A stretch of DNA of 64,000 nt. It comes from Iodobacter fluviatilis (lineage in GTDB: Bacteria > Pseudomonadota > Gammaproteobacteria > Burkholderiales > Chitinibacteraceae). Below the pieces are notes generated by a model. That model did not search any database. It was not told the origin of the DNA and saw only the letters and a list, made by a program, of their open reading frames with translations. Below are positions 9,654 to 17,883 of this stretch, one piece after another; position 1 is the stretch's first letter, and each line of letters starts with the position of its first letter. The stretch covers positions 1,550,001 through 1,614,000 of the forward strand of contig NZ_UGHR01000001.1 in NCBI RefSeq assembly GCF_900451195.1. Reading direction: 5' to 3'. Both the position numbers and the translations under genes were made by a program.

Positions 9654-10220
9654 ATGAGCGGCATCGGCGTAGTTTCCTCAGCTTCCAGTAACGCACTGAA
9701 TTTGCTACGCGGGATAAGTGCTGCCGAGGCTAAAACGTCTGATTTAAATTCGTCTGATTCAAATACAAAATCCAAATCTGCTCAAACTGCCAGCAGTGGC
9801 AATACACTCAGCGAATCAGAGCTGGCCACTGTAGAAAGTATGGCTAAGCGTGACCGTGAAGTGCGCCAGCACGAGCAGGCTCATTTGGCGGTATCAGGAG
9901 GCCTGGCTACCAGTGGTGCATCGTATTCGATGGAAACGGGGCCAGATGGTAAGCAATATGCTATGGGCGGAGAGGTAAAAATTGATGTAGGCCCGGGCAA
10001 TACCCCCGAAGAAACACTGAGTAAAGCCAGAATTATTCAGGCGGCTGCATTAGCCCCGGCCGATCCCAGCGGGGCAGATCGCGCTATTGCTGCAGCAGCC
10101 GCTGCAATGGCCCAAAACGCGCAGGCAGAAATTGCAAAGCGCAGCCCGACAGAGCAAAAACTGGCGGCTCATTACGGGCAGAATGAATATCCAAAAAGCG
10201 CTTTGGCAACCTCAGCATAA
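9654..10220 (+). CDS. SprA-related family putative metalloprotease-like protein
   Basis: About 188 residues. The N-terminal third is a Ser/Thr/Lys-rich linker. A conserved domain then has the zincin-like motif HEQAH (residues 73-77) in REVRQHEQAHLAVSGG, followed by a glycine-rich YSMETGPDGKQYAMGGEV block and an alanine-rich helix. This is the signature of the SprA-related/CJM1_0395 family of putative metalloproteases; activity is not established for most members. No signal peptide is evident. ATG 9636 is an alternative start giving MRVFFI before MSGIGVV; neither has a clear ribosome site. It stands alone between recG and a convergent gene. Function unknown. Confidence 0.75.
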   Translation: MSGIGVVSSASSNALNLLRGISAAEAKTSDLNSSDSNTKSKSAQTASSGNTLSESELATVESMAKRDREVRQHEQAHLAVSGGLATSGASYSMETGPDGKQYAMGGEVKIDVGPGNTPEETLSKARIIQAAALAPADPSGADRAIAAAAAAMAQNAQAEIAKRSPTEQKLAAHYGQNEYPKSALATSA

Positions 10221-10238
10221 TCTGGCTGCTGCAGAAGC

Positions 10239-10994
10239 CTAGTTGCCCAGTCTTTCGTACTGATTGCTTAATTTATCCATGACTTCAAGCAAACGCTCGC
10301 TGGTTGTAGCGATATTATTATCGGCCTCAGTATCGAGCCCGCTGAGTGCGTTTTCTAAAAAGACCCATTGCATCTGTGCTAAATCAAGCTGCTTGATGGT
10401 GGCGGGTGTGTTTTGTGATGAAGCACGTAAAGTGATTAAGCCTGCTGCAAATTCTTTCTGGGCCTGAGACTGTTGCAGCTTGAGCGCAGGGCTGGCATGC
10501 CAGCTTTGCATGCAGGCTGTTTTTGCCAAGCGCTGGCTGAGCATGCGTTGTCGCCCGGCGATGCGAATCAATTTGCCTTGTGGTTTACCCAGAGAGGTTT
10601 CTAGGCGCTTAGCCAATTCACCCGCATCGTATTGCATTCCTTCGGCAATATCATCGAGTTGCTTGGCTGTATCTGCTTTAGGCGGGGTTTGGGCCAGAGT
10701 GCGGAATGTTTGCCACTGCGTTTCTTGTTTTTTGACTGCGGCAATGCTTTCCGGCACGGTTGCACTTTCCAGTAAATTAGCAAGCTGAGTAGAAAATTGA
10801 TTAATTGAACTGCTGATTTGTTGCTTGGCTACATCCGGATTAACCCCACGGCCTTGCTGGCAATAGGCTTTAACAATGCGCTGAGTCAGCATGCGCTGCC
10901 CACCAATGGTGTTGATTGCGGCAGCAGGTGAAAGCACGGTTGCTTCAGCAAAAAGGGGAAGAATAAGTAGGGGCAATAAAAAAAGGGCACGCAT
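10239..10994 (-). CDS. Secreted protein with two PilJ-N type (type IV pili chemotaxis transducer N-terminal) modules
   Basis: About 251 residues from ATG 10994, chosen because AAGAGA lies just upstream and the product then starts with a clean signal peptide (MRALFLLPLLILPLFAEA). The longer frame to 11156 would bury it. Two similar helical modules follow: one opens with AINTIGGQRMLTQRIVKAYC and the other with RIAGRQRMLSQRLAKTACM. The GxQRMLxQRxxK pattern is the hallmark of the PilJ N-terminal sensor domain also found in NarX-like periplasmic sensors. There is no C-terminal signalling domain or transmembrane helix, so this is a free periplasmic version. A ligand-binding partner for a sensor elsewhere is possible but unproven. 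Confidence 0.75.
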   Translation of the reverse strand: MRALFLLPLLILPLFAEATVLSPAAAINTIGGQRMLTQRIVKAYCQQGRGVNPDVAKQQISSSINQFSTQLANLLESATVPESIAAVKKQETQWQTFRTLAQTPPKADTAKQLDDIAEGMQYDAGELAKRLETSLGKPQGKLIRIAGRQRMLSQRLAKTACMQSWHASPALKLQQSQAQKEFAAGLITLRASSQNTPATIKQLDLAQMQWVFLENALSGLDTEADNNIATTSERLLEVMDKLSNQYERLGN

Positions 10995-11051
10995 AAAAAA
11001 TCTCTTAAAGTAAAAAATCATGCTTCTGTTTAGCATCTGGGCCAAAACAAG

Positions 11052-11085
11052 CAACCCCCGCCTGGATAAACCGAAGCAGGGGTTT
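11052..11085 (-). terminator. Probable terminator hairpin downstream of the cytochrome c gene
   Basis: AACCCC and GGGGTT arms, extended by GC on each side, surround a 13-15 base loop. The hairpin lies between the cytochrome gene and the PilJ-N gene, both on the minus strand. The following T-tract is short, so the call is moderate. Confidence 0.45.
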
Positions 11086-11119
11086 AAATATTCAGCAGGA
11101 ATAAAGCCGGATTTTAGCG

Positions 11120-11128
11120 TTATCCACA
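11120..11128 (+). promoter_or_regulatory. DnaA-box-like 9-mer
   Basis: TTATCCACA, an exact match to the consensus DnaA box, lies between genes (PilJ-N-like protein and cytochrome c). Single isolated boxes can titrate DnaA or regulate neighbours. Confidence 0.35.
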
Positions 11129-11220
11129 GCGTTGCAGTAGCAGGCAAATTACCCATTCAGCGCGTTTTAAAGGCTCTTTTTATGCGTGAATATTTGTTGT
11201 GAATAAATGGATCAGGTAAA

Positions 11221-11523
11221 TTACTTACTGCTTAACACCCATTTTGCTAAATCTTTTGCTTCAGCATCACTCACGGCATTAGGAGGCATTGGCATTGTTC
11301 CCCATACGCCGCTACCACCTTTTTTAATTTTATCTGCTAATTTGCCTGCGGCACTGGCATCCCCTTTGTATTTTGCTGCAACATCTTTATAAGCAGGGCC
11401 AATGAGTTTTTTATCTAGGGTATGGCAGGCAAAGCAGTTTTTAGTTTTCGCTAAATCGGCCGGAGCAATGGCGTAAACACTGCTCGCGCTGAGCAGACAG
11501 AGTAATAACAGGGCTTTTTTCAT
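11221..11523 (-). CDS. Periplasmic class I cytochrome c (c551/c552 type)
   Basis: A 100-residue small electron carrier. It has a signal peptide (MKKALLLLCLLSASSVYA, cut before IAPADLA), one haem-binding motif CFACH near mature residue 12, the GPAYKDVAAKY segment typical of c551/c552, and a distal methionine ligand in GTMPMPPN. Class I monohaem cytochromes of this size shuttle electrons in the periplasm to terminal oxidases, nitrite reductase or cytochrome c peroxidase; which one applies here is unknown. The candidate FNR site upstream fits induction at low oxygen. The gene appears monocistronic, with a hairpin downstream. Confidence 0.92.
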   Translation of the reverse strand: MKKALLLLCLLSASSVYAIAPADLAKTKNCFACHTLDKKLIGPAYKDVAAKYKGDASAAGKLADKIKKGGSGVWGTMPMPPNAVSDAEAKDLAKWVLSSK

Positions 11524-11610
11524 TTCCGAGTCCTTCGTTACTTAAAGTGAAGAAAAATGCAGGTAGCATGCTTTCCCCGCTAGTTAAGCATAAGCGATGC
11601 TTTGCTATAT

Positions 11611-11624
11611 TTGATTTAGATCAT
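11611..11624. promoter_or_regulatory. Candidate FNR/ANR box
   Basis: TTGATTTAGATCAT matches the FNR consensus TTGAT-N4-ATCAA except for the last base. It is centred about 94 bp before the cytochrome c ATG and about 87 bp before cysG on the other strand, so it could act on either. A TATGCT on the minus strand at 11587-11592 could serve as a -10 for the cytochrome gene. Confidence 0.55.
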
Positions 11625-11704
11625 ATGTATAGCAGGGAGTGATTTTGCATTCATAGAAAGACTGCTTCAAACTAGATGGCAATTGATTTTAAGGCTATTG
11701 CTTA

Positions 11705-13087
11705 ATGAATTACTTCCCGCTTTTTTTAAATTTACATGATCAGCATTGCCTTGTTGTGGGAGGAGGGGATGTTGCCGCGCGCAAGATTCGTTTACTTGCT
11801 GCAGCGGGCGGAAAAATTACGGTTGTTGCTCCGCAGCTTTGTGAAGAGCTGGTGCAGGCCGTGCTTGATAACAAGCTGGTTTATTTAGCGGCCAGTTTTA
11901 ATGAGTCGCAATTACAAAATACACGCCTCGTGATTGCAGCAACTAATAGCGAAGAAGTTAACCGCCATGTTTTTGAGGCCTGTGAAGCGCGCGGTATCTT
12001 GGTGAATGCAGTGGATGATCCTGGCAGCTGCCGGTTTATAACGCCAGCTATCGTGGATCGCTCGCCTTTGATGATTGCAATTTCCACATCAGGTGGCGTG
12101 CCTGTTTTAGCGCGGCAACTGCGTAGCCAGTTAGAAGCTTTGATTCCACATGGCTACGGTGATTTGGCACAAATGGCCAGCGACTTTCGTGAGGAAGTAA
12201 AACAAACACTGACGAGTGTGGACGCCCGTAAGCAATTTTGGGAAAAAACACTGGCAGGGCCGATTCCCGATATGGTGTTTGCGGGTCAGCATGCTGCGGC
12301 AAGGCAGGCATTCAGCGCCGCCATTAAGGCCGATGCCGATGCACCTGTGCAAGGTGCTGTGTATTTGGTGGGCTGTGGGCCTGGAAACCCTGATTTGCTC
12401 ACTTTTCGTGCTCTGAGGCTCATGCAGCAGGCTGATGTGGTGCTCTACGATAATCTGGTGTCTGCCCCTATTTTAGAGATGGTTCGCCGCGATGCAGAGC
12501 GGGTATACGTGGGGAAAAAATCCAATAACCATGCTGTGCGGCAGGAAGAAATTAATCAGCTGTTGGTGCGCTATGCCCTGCAGGGCAAGAAAGTATTGCG
12601 GCTAAAAGGAGGGGATCCTTTTATTTTTGGCCGTGGCGGCGAAGAAATTGAAGAACTGGCTGGGGCTGGGGTCGCCTTTGAAGTGGTGCCAGGTATTACT
12701 TCGGCGGCAGGTGCTTCTTGCTATGCGGGTATTCCGCTGACTCACCGGGATTATGCACAATCGGTGACTTTTGTTACGGGGCATCGCCGTGATGGTGAAG
12801 TAGAGCTGGATTGGCCGCGCTTAGTCAGTCCGACAGAAACGGTGGTGGTGTATATGGGGGTGGCACAGGTAGAGAAAATTTGTGCCCAGCTAATAAAGCA
12901 TGGCAGAAATCCGGACACCCCTGCAGCCATGGTCGAAAAAGCCACGCTTTCAAAACAGCGGGTCGTGGTGGGCACTTTAAGCAATCTGGCGCAAAAGGTG
13001 CTTGATCAGGGCATTAAGCCACCTGCACTAATTATTATTGGTGAAGTAGTGAGCTTGCACGATAAGCTGAAGTGGTTGGCTGATTAG
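11705..13087 (+). CDS. cysG: Siroheme synthase (fused precorrin-2 dehydrogenase/ferrochelatase and uroporphyrinogen-III methyltransferase)
   Basis: A 460-residue CysG that makes siroheme, the cofactor of sulfite and nitrite reductases, from uroporphyrinogen III. The N-terminal half (1-210) is the dehydrogenase/ferrochelatase, with Rossmann motif VVGGGDVAARKIRLL. The C-terminal half (about 218-455) is the SAM-dependent methyltransferase, with the signature VYLVGCGPGNPDLLT, LRLKGGDPFIFGRGGEE and the GITSA motif. Length and domain order match the enterobacterial enzyme. The ATG is preceded by a poor ribosome site. No sulfite-assimilation genes lie next to it here. Confidence 0.96.
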   Translation: MNYFPLFLNLHDQHCLVVGGGDVAARKIRLLAAAGGKITVVAPQLCEELVQAVLDNKLVYLAASFNESQLQNTRLVIAATNSEEVNRHVFEACEARGILVNAVDDPGSCRFITPAIVDRSPLMIAISTSGGVPVLARQLRSQLEALIPHGYGDLAQMASDFREEVKQTLTSVDARKQFWEKTLAGPIPDMVFAGQHAAARQAFSAAIKADADAPVQGAVYLVGCGPGNPDLLTFRALRLMQQADVVLYDNLVSAPILEMVRRDAERVYVGKKSNNHAVRQEEINQLLVRYALQGKKVLRLKGGDPFIFGRGGEEIEELAGAGVAFEVVPGITSAAGASCYAGIPLTHRDYAQSVTFVTGHRRDGEVELDWPRLVSPTETVVVYMGVAQVEKICAQLIKHGRNPDTPAAMVEKATLSKQRVVVGTLSNLAQKVLDQGIKPPALIIIGEVVSLHDKLKWLAD

Positions 13088-13116
13088 CCGCTGAACACGC
13101 TGGGCGTAGATCGGAG

Positions 13117-13144
13117 CGTCCGGCTTAGAGTGATGAGCCGGACG
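13117..13144. terminator. Stem-loop between convergent cysG and YgjP-type genes
   Basis: CGTCCGGCT (13117-13125) pairs perfectly with AGCCGGACG (13136-13144) across a 10-base loop. It lacks a strong T-tract, so termination is inferred mainly from its position between two converging genes. Confidence 0.5.
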
Positions 13145-13174
13145 GCAGGATTTAGCGCATATTTAAACAAAGTA

Positions 13175-13678
13175 TTAAAACAATTTCCCATACCGGTCAA
13201 TCTGGGTGAGGTACAGGCGCAAATCGAATTCCAGCTGGTGGTATTGCGGCTCCATATATTCGCATAATTTATAAAAAGCCTTGTCGTGCTCTTTTTCTTT
13301 TAAATGCGCCAGCTCGTGCACCACAATCATTTTTAAAAATTCAATGGGTACTTCTTTAAACATCGAAGCAATACGGATTTCGTGTTTGGATTTGAGTTTG
13401 CTGCCCTGAATGCGTGATATGGTCGTATGCAGGCCAAGTGCATGATTAATTACATGTATTTTGCTGTCGAAAGTGATTTTGCTCAGCGGTTCTGTTTTGC
13501 GCAGATAATCATTTTTAATATCGAGCACATAATCGTATAAGGCTTTATCCGTTTTAATAGCATGAGCCGCCGGGTATTTTTTTAAAATAACGCTGGCAAG
13601 CTGATTGTTATCAAGCAATTGCTGCACTTGCGATTGAATTGCAGCAGGGTATGCGGCTAAATATTTAAGCTGATTCAT
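13175..13678 (-). CDS. YgjP-like metallopeptidase-domain protein (DUF45 family)
   Basis: About 167 residues from ATG 13678 (MNQLKYLAAYP); a longer frame to 13726 would overlap the upstream gene and has no better ribosome site. The C-terminal half holds the zincin motif VHELAHLKEKEHDKAFY, i.e. HExxH plus a third histidine five residues later, then YMEP. This is the arrangement of the YgjP/DUF45 family, related to SprT-type and WLM metallopeptidases. Substrate is unknown. It lies 7 bp downstream of a small membrane-protein gene and probably shares a transcript with that and the MutT-ThiE gene. Confidence 0.78.
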   Translation of the reverse strand: MNQLKYLAAYPAAIQSQVQQLLDNNQLASVILKKYPAAHAIKTDKALYDYVLDIKNDYLRKTEPLSKITFDSKIHVINHALGLHTTISRIQGSKLKSKHEIRIASMFKEVPIEFLKMIVVHELAHLKEKEHDKAFYKLCEYMEPQYHQLEFDLRLYLTQIDRYGKLF

Positions 13679-13685
13679 GGCTAGC

Positions 13686-14111
13686 CTAATGACTGACCGT
13701 TGCAATATGAATGCTGCGGCCATCAATATTGAGTTTTAAAAGCCAGTCTTGGCGCTTGTTTGTGCATATAGGAAGCGCGGTTTGTGCCGACCAGTGCAGC
13801 TGATCGTTACTAATTAAGCGATAGTTATTTGGCCCCATCTCCATGCCTTGCATTTGCCAGCTGGCGTGAACAACACTAGCTTTGCCTGTCAGTTGTAATT
13901 GCACGGGTTTATTAGCATTCAGCGGTGCCTGGCTTTTAATCCGATACGCTTGTTCTTCAAAATGAAAAACGCAGCCTTCGTTAAAAACAGGGCAATTTAG
14001 GCGTGCTTCGGGCTCATTATTGGGCGTAAACCAGGCAAATTTATTGCCCATGATGGCCAGTGCCAGCCCCAATACAATGAGCACCGTCCCGATTAATTTG
14101 ATTGCTTTCAT
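13686..14111 (-). CDS. Hypothetical membrane-anchored protein
   Basis: 141 residues, not recognised. A single N-terminal transmembrane helix (about residues 5-22, IKLIGTVLIVLGLALAIMG) is followed by a predicted extracytoplasmic domain with cysteines in NCPVFNEGC and LPICTNK. These three cysteines could form a disulfide in the periplasm. The domain looks beta-rich with a WQMQGMEMGPN stretch that resembles copper-chaperone-like or FixH-like methionine-containing loops, but I would not assign a function on that. It lies 3 bp from the MutT-ThiE gene upstream and 7 bp from the YgjP gene downstream, hence a three-gene operon. Confidence 0.65.
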   Translation of the reverse strand: MKAIKLIGTVLIVLGLALAIMGNKFAWFTPNNEPEARLNCPVFNEGCVFHFEEQAYRIKSQAPLNANKPVQLQLTGKASVVHASWQMQGMEMGPNNYRLISNDQLHWSAQTALPICTNKRQDWLLKLNIDGRSIHIATVSH

Positions 14112-14114
14112 TGT

Positions 14115-15044
14115 TTAAATCCAGGCGGCACGCATTAAGGCCACGCCGTGTGCGCCATGTTGTTGGGCAAGGGCTAAGTCCTGGGGTTTCATGCCACCTA
14201 GGGCATAGACAGGAAGTGGCCAGCCCTGCTGAATAAGGGCGTCAAAGCCTTCCCAGCCAAGTGGTGCCGTATCCGGGTGTGAGGGCGTAGGGCTGATATG
14301 GCCGAGTAAGGCGTAATCCAGTGAGAGTGCGCTGGCGGCACTTAATTCGGCCGCATTGTGGGTAGATGCGCCTACCCAGTCGAGTGCAGGGCGTTTTTCA
14401 AGTTTCAGCAGACTGCGCGCGGGTAAATGTACGCCATCTGCCCCAATGGCAATGGCCAGCTCGCTGGCATCATGCAGCATTAAGCGGGTTTGCTGGCCTT
14501 TGCAAATGGCCAGTACTTTTTCAGCAAGCTGGCGGTATTGATCCGCATTGAGTTGGGGTTCGCGCAAAATAAGCCAGCGCGGTTTGTTTTTTTCCAGCGC
14601 GGCTAAAAAAGCGGTTTCGCCTAGCTCGGCCATATTAGAAATAGCCATTTCATCAGGTAGGGCCAGTCCCCTTAAAATGGGGCCGTTGGCAGGCAAAATG
14701 GGTGAAACATTCAGTTGCCCCGGTACCTGCCATGCAAATTCCTGGCCTTCATGTGCAGTGATCTTGCCTTCCCAGCCGCTGATGCGAAAAAAAGACAGCC
14801 GTACGCTGGCGTGTGGATAGTCAAAGGTTTGGACTATCCACGGTGTTGCCGCCGTAACCGAAATCCCCATTTCCTCGACTAATTCGCGTTTCAGAGCATC
14901 CAGCTCGCTCTCGCCGTTTTCAAGCTTGCCCCCGGGAAATTCCCAGTAACCCGCGTAGGGTTTGCCAGCCGGGCGGCTGCCGAGCAGAAACGAGCCATCG
15001 GCACGCAATAAAATGCCAGCTGCTACATGAGTAATTTTGCGCAT
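14115..15044 (-). CDS. mutT: MutT/Nudix hydrolase fused to a thiamine-phosphate-synthase-like domain
   Basis: 309 residues. The N-terminal half is a Nudix enzyme: the box runs from GGKLENGESELDALKREL to VEEMG (about residues 39-61), as in MutT, which removes 8-oxo-dGTP from the nucleotide pool. The C-terminal half (about 150-309) is a TIM-barrel like ThiE/TenI, with LMLHDASELAIAIGADGVHL, the GASTHN motif, YALLGHISPTPSHP and ALGGM near the end. This fusion recurs in beta- and gammaproteobacteria; the role of the ThiE-like half is not established and no other thiamine gene is near. ATG 15044 has only a weak ribosome site. First gene of a three-gene minus-strand operon. Confidence 0.88.
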   Translation of the reverse strand: MRKITHVAAGILLRADGSFLLGSRPAGKPYAGYWEFPGGKLENGESELDALKRELVEEMGISVTAATPWIVQTFDYPHASVRLSFFRISGWEGKITAHEGQEFAWQVPGQLNVSPILPANGPILRGLALPDEMAISNMAELGETAFLAALEKNKPRWLILREPQLNADQYRQLAEKVLAICKGQQTRLMLHDASELAIAIGADGVHLPARSLLKLEKRPALDWVGASTHNAAELSAASALSLDYALLGHISPTPSHPDTAPLGWEGFDALIQQGWPLPVYALGGMKPQDLALAQQHGAHGVALMRAAWI

Positions 15045-15309
15045 AAATTTTTTACGGGGAGCTTGGACCGGCGCATTTTACAGCAAGACTCCATGGTTTC
15101 CTGCTTTGGCGTAAATACTACGGAGGATCTGCCAGAAAAGGAGGTGTTGCTAAAGGGTAGGTCCTGTTTGTCAGTAATTCATGGGATTGGCTGTAAGAAA
15201 AATGCCTGTATTATGTCGTCGCTTTGTCTGATGAATTGCAAAGTCAATAAGATACAGGGCGTGGAAGCAACTACGCTATCAGCAGCCTCTTTGTGTAAAG
15301 GTTTTAAAA

Positions 15310-16482
15310 ATGGCCCCTGAACAAGCCAGTAAAACGATTAATGATCTGCTTCGCATGATGTTGCAGCATAAAGCATCAGATCTTTTTATTGCCGATGATT
15401 TTCCGCCTGCGATGAAAATCAATGGCAGGTTAACGCCTGTTGGAAACCAAAAGTTAAATGGTGTGATTTCCAAAGCATTAGCCTACTCAATTATGCGCCC
15501 CGATCAGGTGGAGGAATTTGAGCGCGATTATGAGTGCAATTTTGCAATCAACCCTGAAGGCATAGGCCGCTTTCGGGTCAATGTATTTATGCAGCAAGAA
15601 AAAGTTGGCATGGTATTACGGGTAATTACCAGCAAAATTCCTGATTTTGATGAATTAAAATTGCCGCCAATTTTGAAAGACGTGGTGCTGGCTAAGCGTG
15701 GGCTGGTGCTGCTGGTGGGCGGGACGGGATCAGGTAAATCGACCACGATGGCGGCCATGATTGATTACAGAAATCAAAACACTCATGGCCATATCATTAC
15801 GATTGAAGATCCGATTGAATATGTGCATAAAAGTAAAAACTGCTTAGTCACACACCGGGAAGTAGGGCGGGATACCAAACATTGGTTTGCTGCACTGAAA
15901 AACACCTTAAGACAAGCGCCGGATGTGATTTTGATTGGCGAAATTCGCGACCGGGATACCATGGAGTACGCGCTGTCTTTTGCTGAAACTGGGCATTTAT
16001 GTATGGGTACTTTACATGCCAATAGTGCAAATCAGGCATTAGAGCGCATTGTAAATTTCTTCCCAGAAGAGCGTCATCCGCAAATATATATGGATTTATC
16101 TTTAAATATGCGGGGCATGATTTCCCAGCGCTTAATACCTACTCCGGATGGCAAAGGGCGGGTGGCTGCAATTGAAGTTTTGCTTAATTCACCTTTGGTA
16201 GCCGATATGATTTTTAAAGGCGACGTGGGTGGGGTAAAAACAGCAATGCTTAAATCCGAAGAATTAGGCATGCAAACTTTTGATTCGGCGTTGTTTCATT
16301 TATATGAGGATGGCCGGATCAGCCTTGAAGAAGCGCTTAAAAATGCAGACTCAATTAATGAATTGCGTTTGCGGGTTAAATTAAAGAGTAAAGACAGCAA
16401 AGATGTCTCTCACGATGAGCTGGGGCATTTAAGCCTAGTTGCCGAGGCAGAGCCGGAAGAGGAAGAAGGCAAGGCTGAGTAA
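15310..16482 (+). CDS. pilU: Type IV pilus retraction ATPase, PilU type
   Basis: A 390-residue hexameric PilT/PilU-family motor ATPase at the inner-membrane face of the type IV pilus. Walker A is VGGTGSGKST (about residues 137-146), the Asp box IEDPIEY, the Walker B region DVILIGEIRDRDTM, and the His box ETGHLCMGTLHA. The AIRNLIRE motif typical of PilT is absent at the C-terminus; instead there is the longer acidic PilU tail (AEPEEEEGKAE). PilU works as an accessory to PilT in high-force retraction. PilT is not adjacent here, unlike in many genomes. ATG 15310 has AAAGG upstream. Confidence 0.9.
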   Translation: MAPEQASKTINDLLRMMLQHKASDLFIADDFPPAMKINGRLTPVGNQKLNGVISKALAYSIMRPDQVEEFERDYECNFAINPEGIGRFRVNVFMQQEKVGMVLRVITSKIPDFDELKLPPILKDVVLAKRGLVLLVGGTGSGKSTTMAAMIDYRNQNTHGHIITIEDPIEYVHKSKNCLVTHREVGRDTKHWFAALKNTLRQAPDVILIGEIRDRDTMEYALSFAETGHLCMGTLHANSANQALERIVNFFPEERHPQIYMDLSLNMRGMISQRLIPTPDGKGRVAAIEVLLNSPLVADMIFKGDVGGVKTAMLKSEELGMQTFDSALFHLYEDGRISLEEALKNADSINELRLRVKLKSKDSKDVSHDELGHLSLVAEAEPEEEEGKAE

Positions 16483-16485
16483 AGT

Positions 16486-16522
16486 ATCATTTCGGGGTGA
16501 CTTTTTGCCACCCCGAAATGAT
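16486..16522. terminator. Strong stem-loop between convergent pilU and xseA
   Basis: A 14-bp perfect stem (ATCATTTCGGGGTG at 16486-16499 and its complement at 16509-16522) with a 9-base loop. It sits just after the pilU stop and just after the xseA stop on the other strand, so it probably protects or ends both transcripts, although no long T-tract follows. Confidence 0.6.
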
Positions 16523-16527
16523 GGTGC

Positions 16528-17883
16528 TTATATTTCCAGCGTTCCCTGGATTCCTGAATCTTTAATCACCCTGACATTAACGGCGCTGTCTGCAAATTGC
16601 AGCGATAGTGCTTCGCCGTGGCTGAGCGGTGCACCATGGCGCACAATTTGGCCATCCGGGCGGCTGACCAGCGCATAACCCCTTGCCAGTACCGATTGGG
16701 GATTCCATGGCTCAAGCCGGGCGGTCAGCATGGCCAGTTTTTGCCTGCGCTGCTCAATAAACCTCGGCATGGCTTGTAAAAGCTGGCGGGACAAACGTTG
16801 CAGCTGCGCTTGCTGGTGCTCAGTTTGGGGCTTGAGATGATTTAGATTCAGAGAGAGTTGTTTCAGGCGGTAATTGTTTTTTTCCAGTGTACGCACCGGT
16901 AGTAAATGTAAGCGCTGGCTGAGCGCTTGCAAGTGGCTTTTTTGCTGGCGCAAACGTTCACCCGGGTGCTGTAAACGACGAGACAGGGCATCTGTATGCT
17001 GCATTTTACTATGCAGCAGCCGCTCCATTGATCTGTGCAGCAGGCCTTGCTGGCGGGCGAGCCTTGCCAGCCATTCACTGCGGTTGGGGCTGACTAATTC
17101 GGCGGCAGCCGTGGGGGTTGCGGCGCGTACGTCTGCAACAAAATCGGCGATACTGAAGTCTGTTTCATGCCCTACACCACTGACAACAGGAATATCGCAG
17201 GCCGCAATGGCACGGGCAACGATTTCTTCATTAAATGACCATAAGTCTTCCAAGCTGCCACCACCACGGCACACAATCAGCACATCCACTTCTTTTCGCT
17301 CGTTTGCTTTGTGAATGGCGCTGGCTATTTGCGACGCAGCATCCAGCCCCTGCACGGGGCTTGGGTAAAGGATAATCGGCAGGCTGGGCATGCGGCGTTT
17401 AAGTGCTGCGATGACGTCTGAAAGTGCTGCCGCTGCAGGTGATGTGACAATACCAATGCCACGGGGAAATACAGGCAGTGCTTTTTTGCGTGAACTTGCA
17501 AATAAGCCTTCACTTTCGAGCTTTTGCTTGAGTTTTTCGTAGGCCGCAAAAAGTGCGCCAAGGCCTGCTGGCCGGAGGGCTTCGATGGTGAGCTGAAAAT
17601 CACCCCGGGCTTCGTATAAAGAAACCAGCGCACGGGCTTCGACCTGCATGCCTTCACGAGGCTGAAAATCAATTAAGGCGGCCCGGTTTCTAAACATCAC
17701 GCACCTTACTTGAGCATTTGCATCTTTTAGACTGAAGTAGCAATGGCCGGAGTCATATCGCTTAAAATTTGAAATTTCTCCCGCTACCCACAACAAAGGA
17801 AAACCATTTTCCAGCAGCGTTTTGGCGCGGCGGTTGAGTTCTGCGACGGTTAAAATGACGTTATTTGTACTTGACAAATTCAT
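16528..17883 (-). CDS. xseA: Exodeoxyribonuclease VII large subunit
   Basis: About 451 residues from ATG 17883 ([21 protein letters not shown]); a TTG-started extension to 17916 is possible but unlikely. With XseB it forms exonuclease VII, which degrades single-stranded DNA from both ends into short oligonucleotides. An N-terminal OB-fold ([24 protein letters not shown]), the catalytic core with [28 protein letters not shown] and [17 protein letters not shown], and a C-terminal coiled coil ending in [11 protein letters not shown] are all present. Length is normal. xseB is not in the window. Confidence 0.95.
   Translation of the reverse strand: MNLSSTNNVILTVAELNRRAKTLLENGFPLLWVAGEISNFKRYDSGHCYFSLKDANAQVRCVMFRNRAALIDFQPREGMQVEARALVSLYEARGDFQLTIEALRPAGLGALFAAYEKLKQKLESEGLFASSRKKALPVFPRGIGIVTSPAAAALSDVIAALKRRMPSLPIILYPSPVQGLDAASQIASAIHKANERKEVDVLIVCRGGGSLEDLWSFNEEIVARAIAACDIPVVSGVGHETDFSIADFVADVRAATPTAAAELVSPNRSEWLARLARQQGLLHRSMERLLHSKMQHTDALSRRLQHPGERLRQQKSHLQALSQRLHLLPVRTLEKNNYRLKQLSLNLNHLKPQTEHQQAQLQRLSRQLLQAMPRFIEQRRQKLAMLTARLEPWNPQSVLARGYALVSRPDGQIVRHGAPLSHGEALSLQFADSAVNVRVIKDSGIQGTLEI

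Noticed and set aside
11020..11392. Two short frames on the plus strand (11020-11202 and 11207-11392)
   Set aside because: Antisense to the cytochrome c and PilJ-N region; no domain and no ribosome site.
15027..15320. 97-codon frame in front of pilU with a good Shine-Dalgarno-like GGAGGTG inside it
   Set aside because: It begins inside mutT on the opposite strand, has no recognisable domain and overlaps the pilU start; the SD-like string has no suitable ATG behind it.
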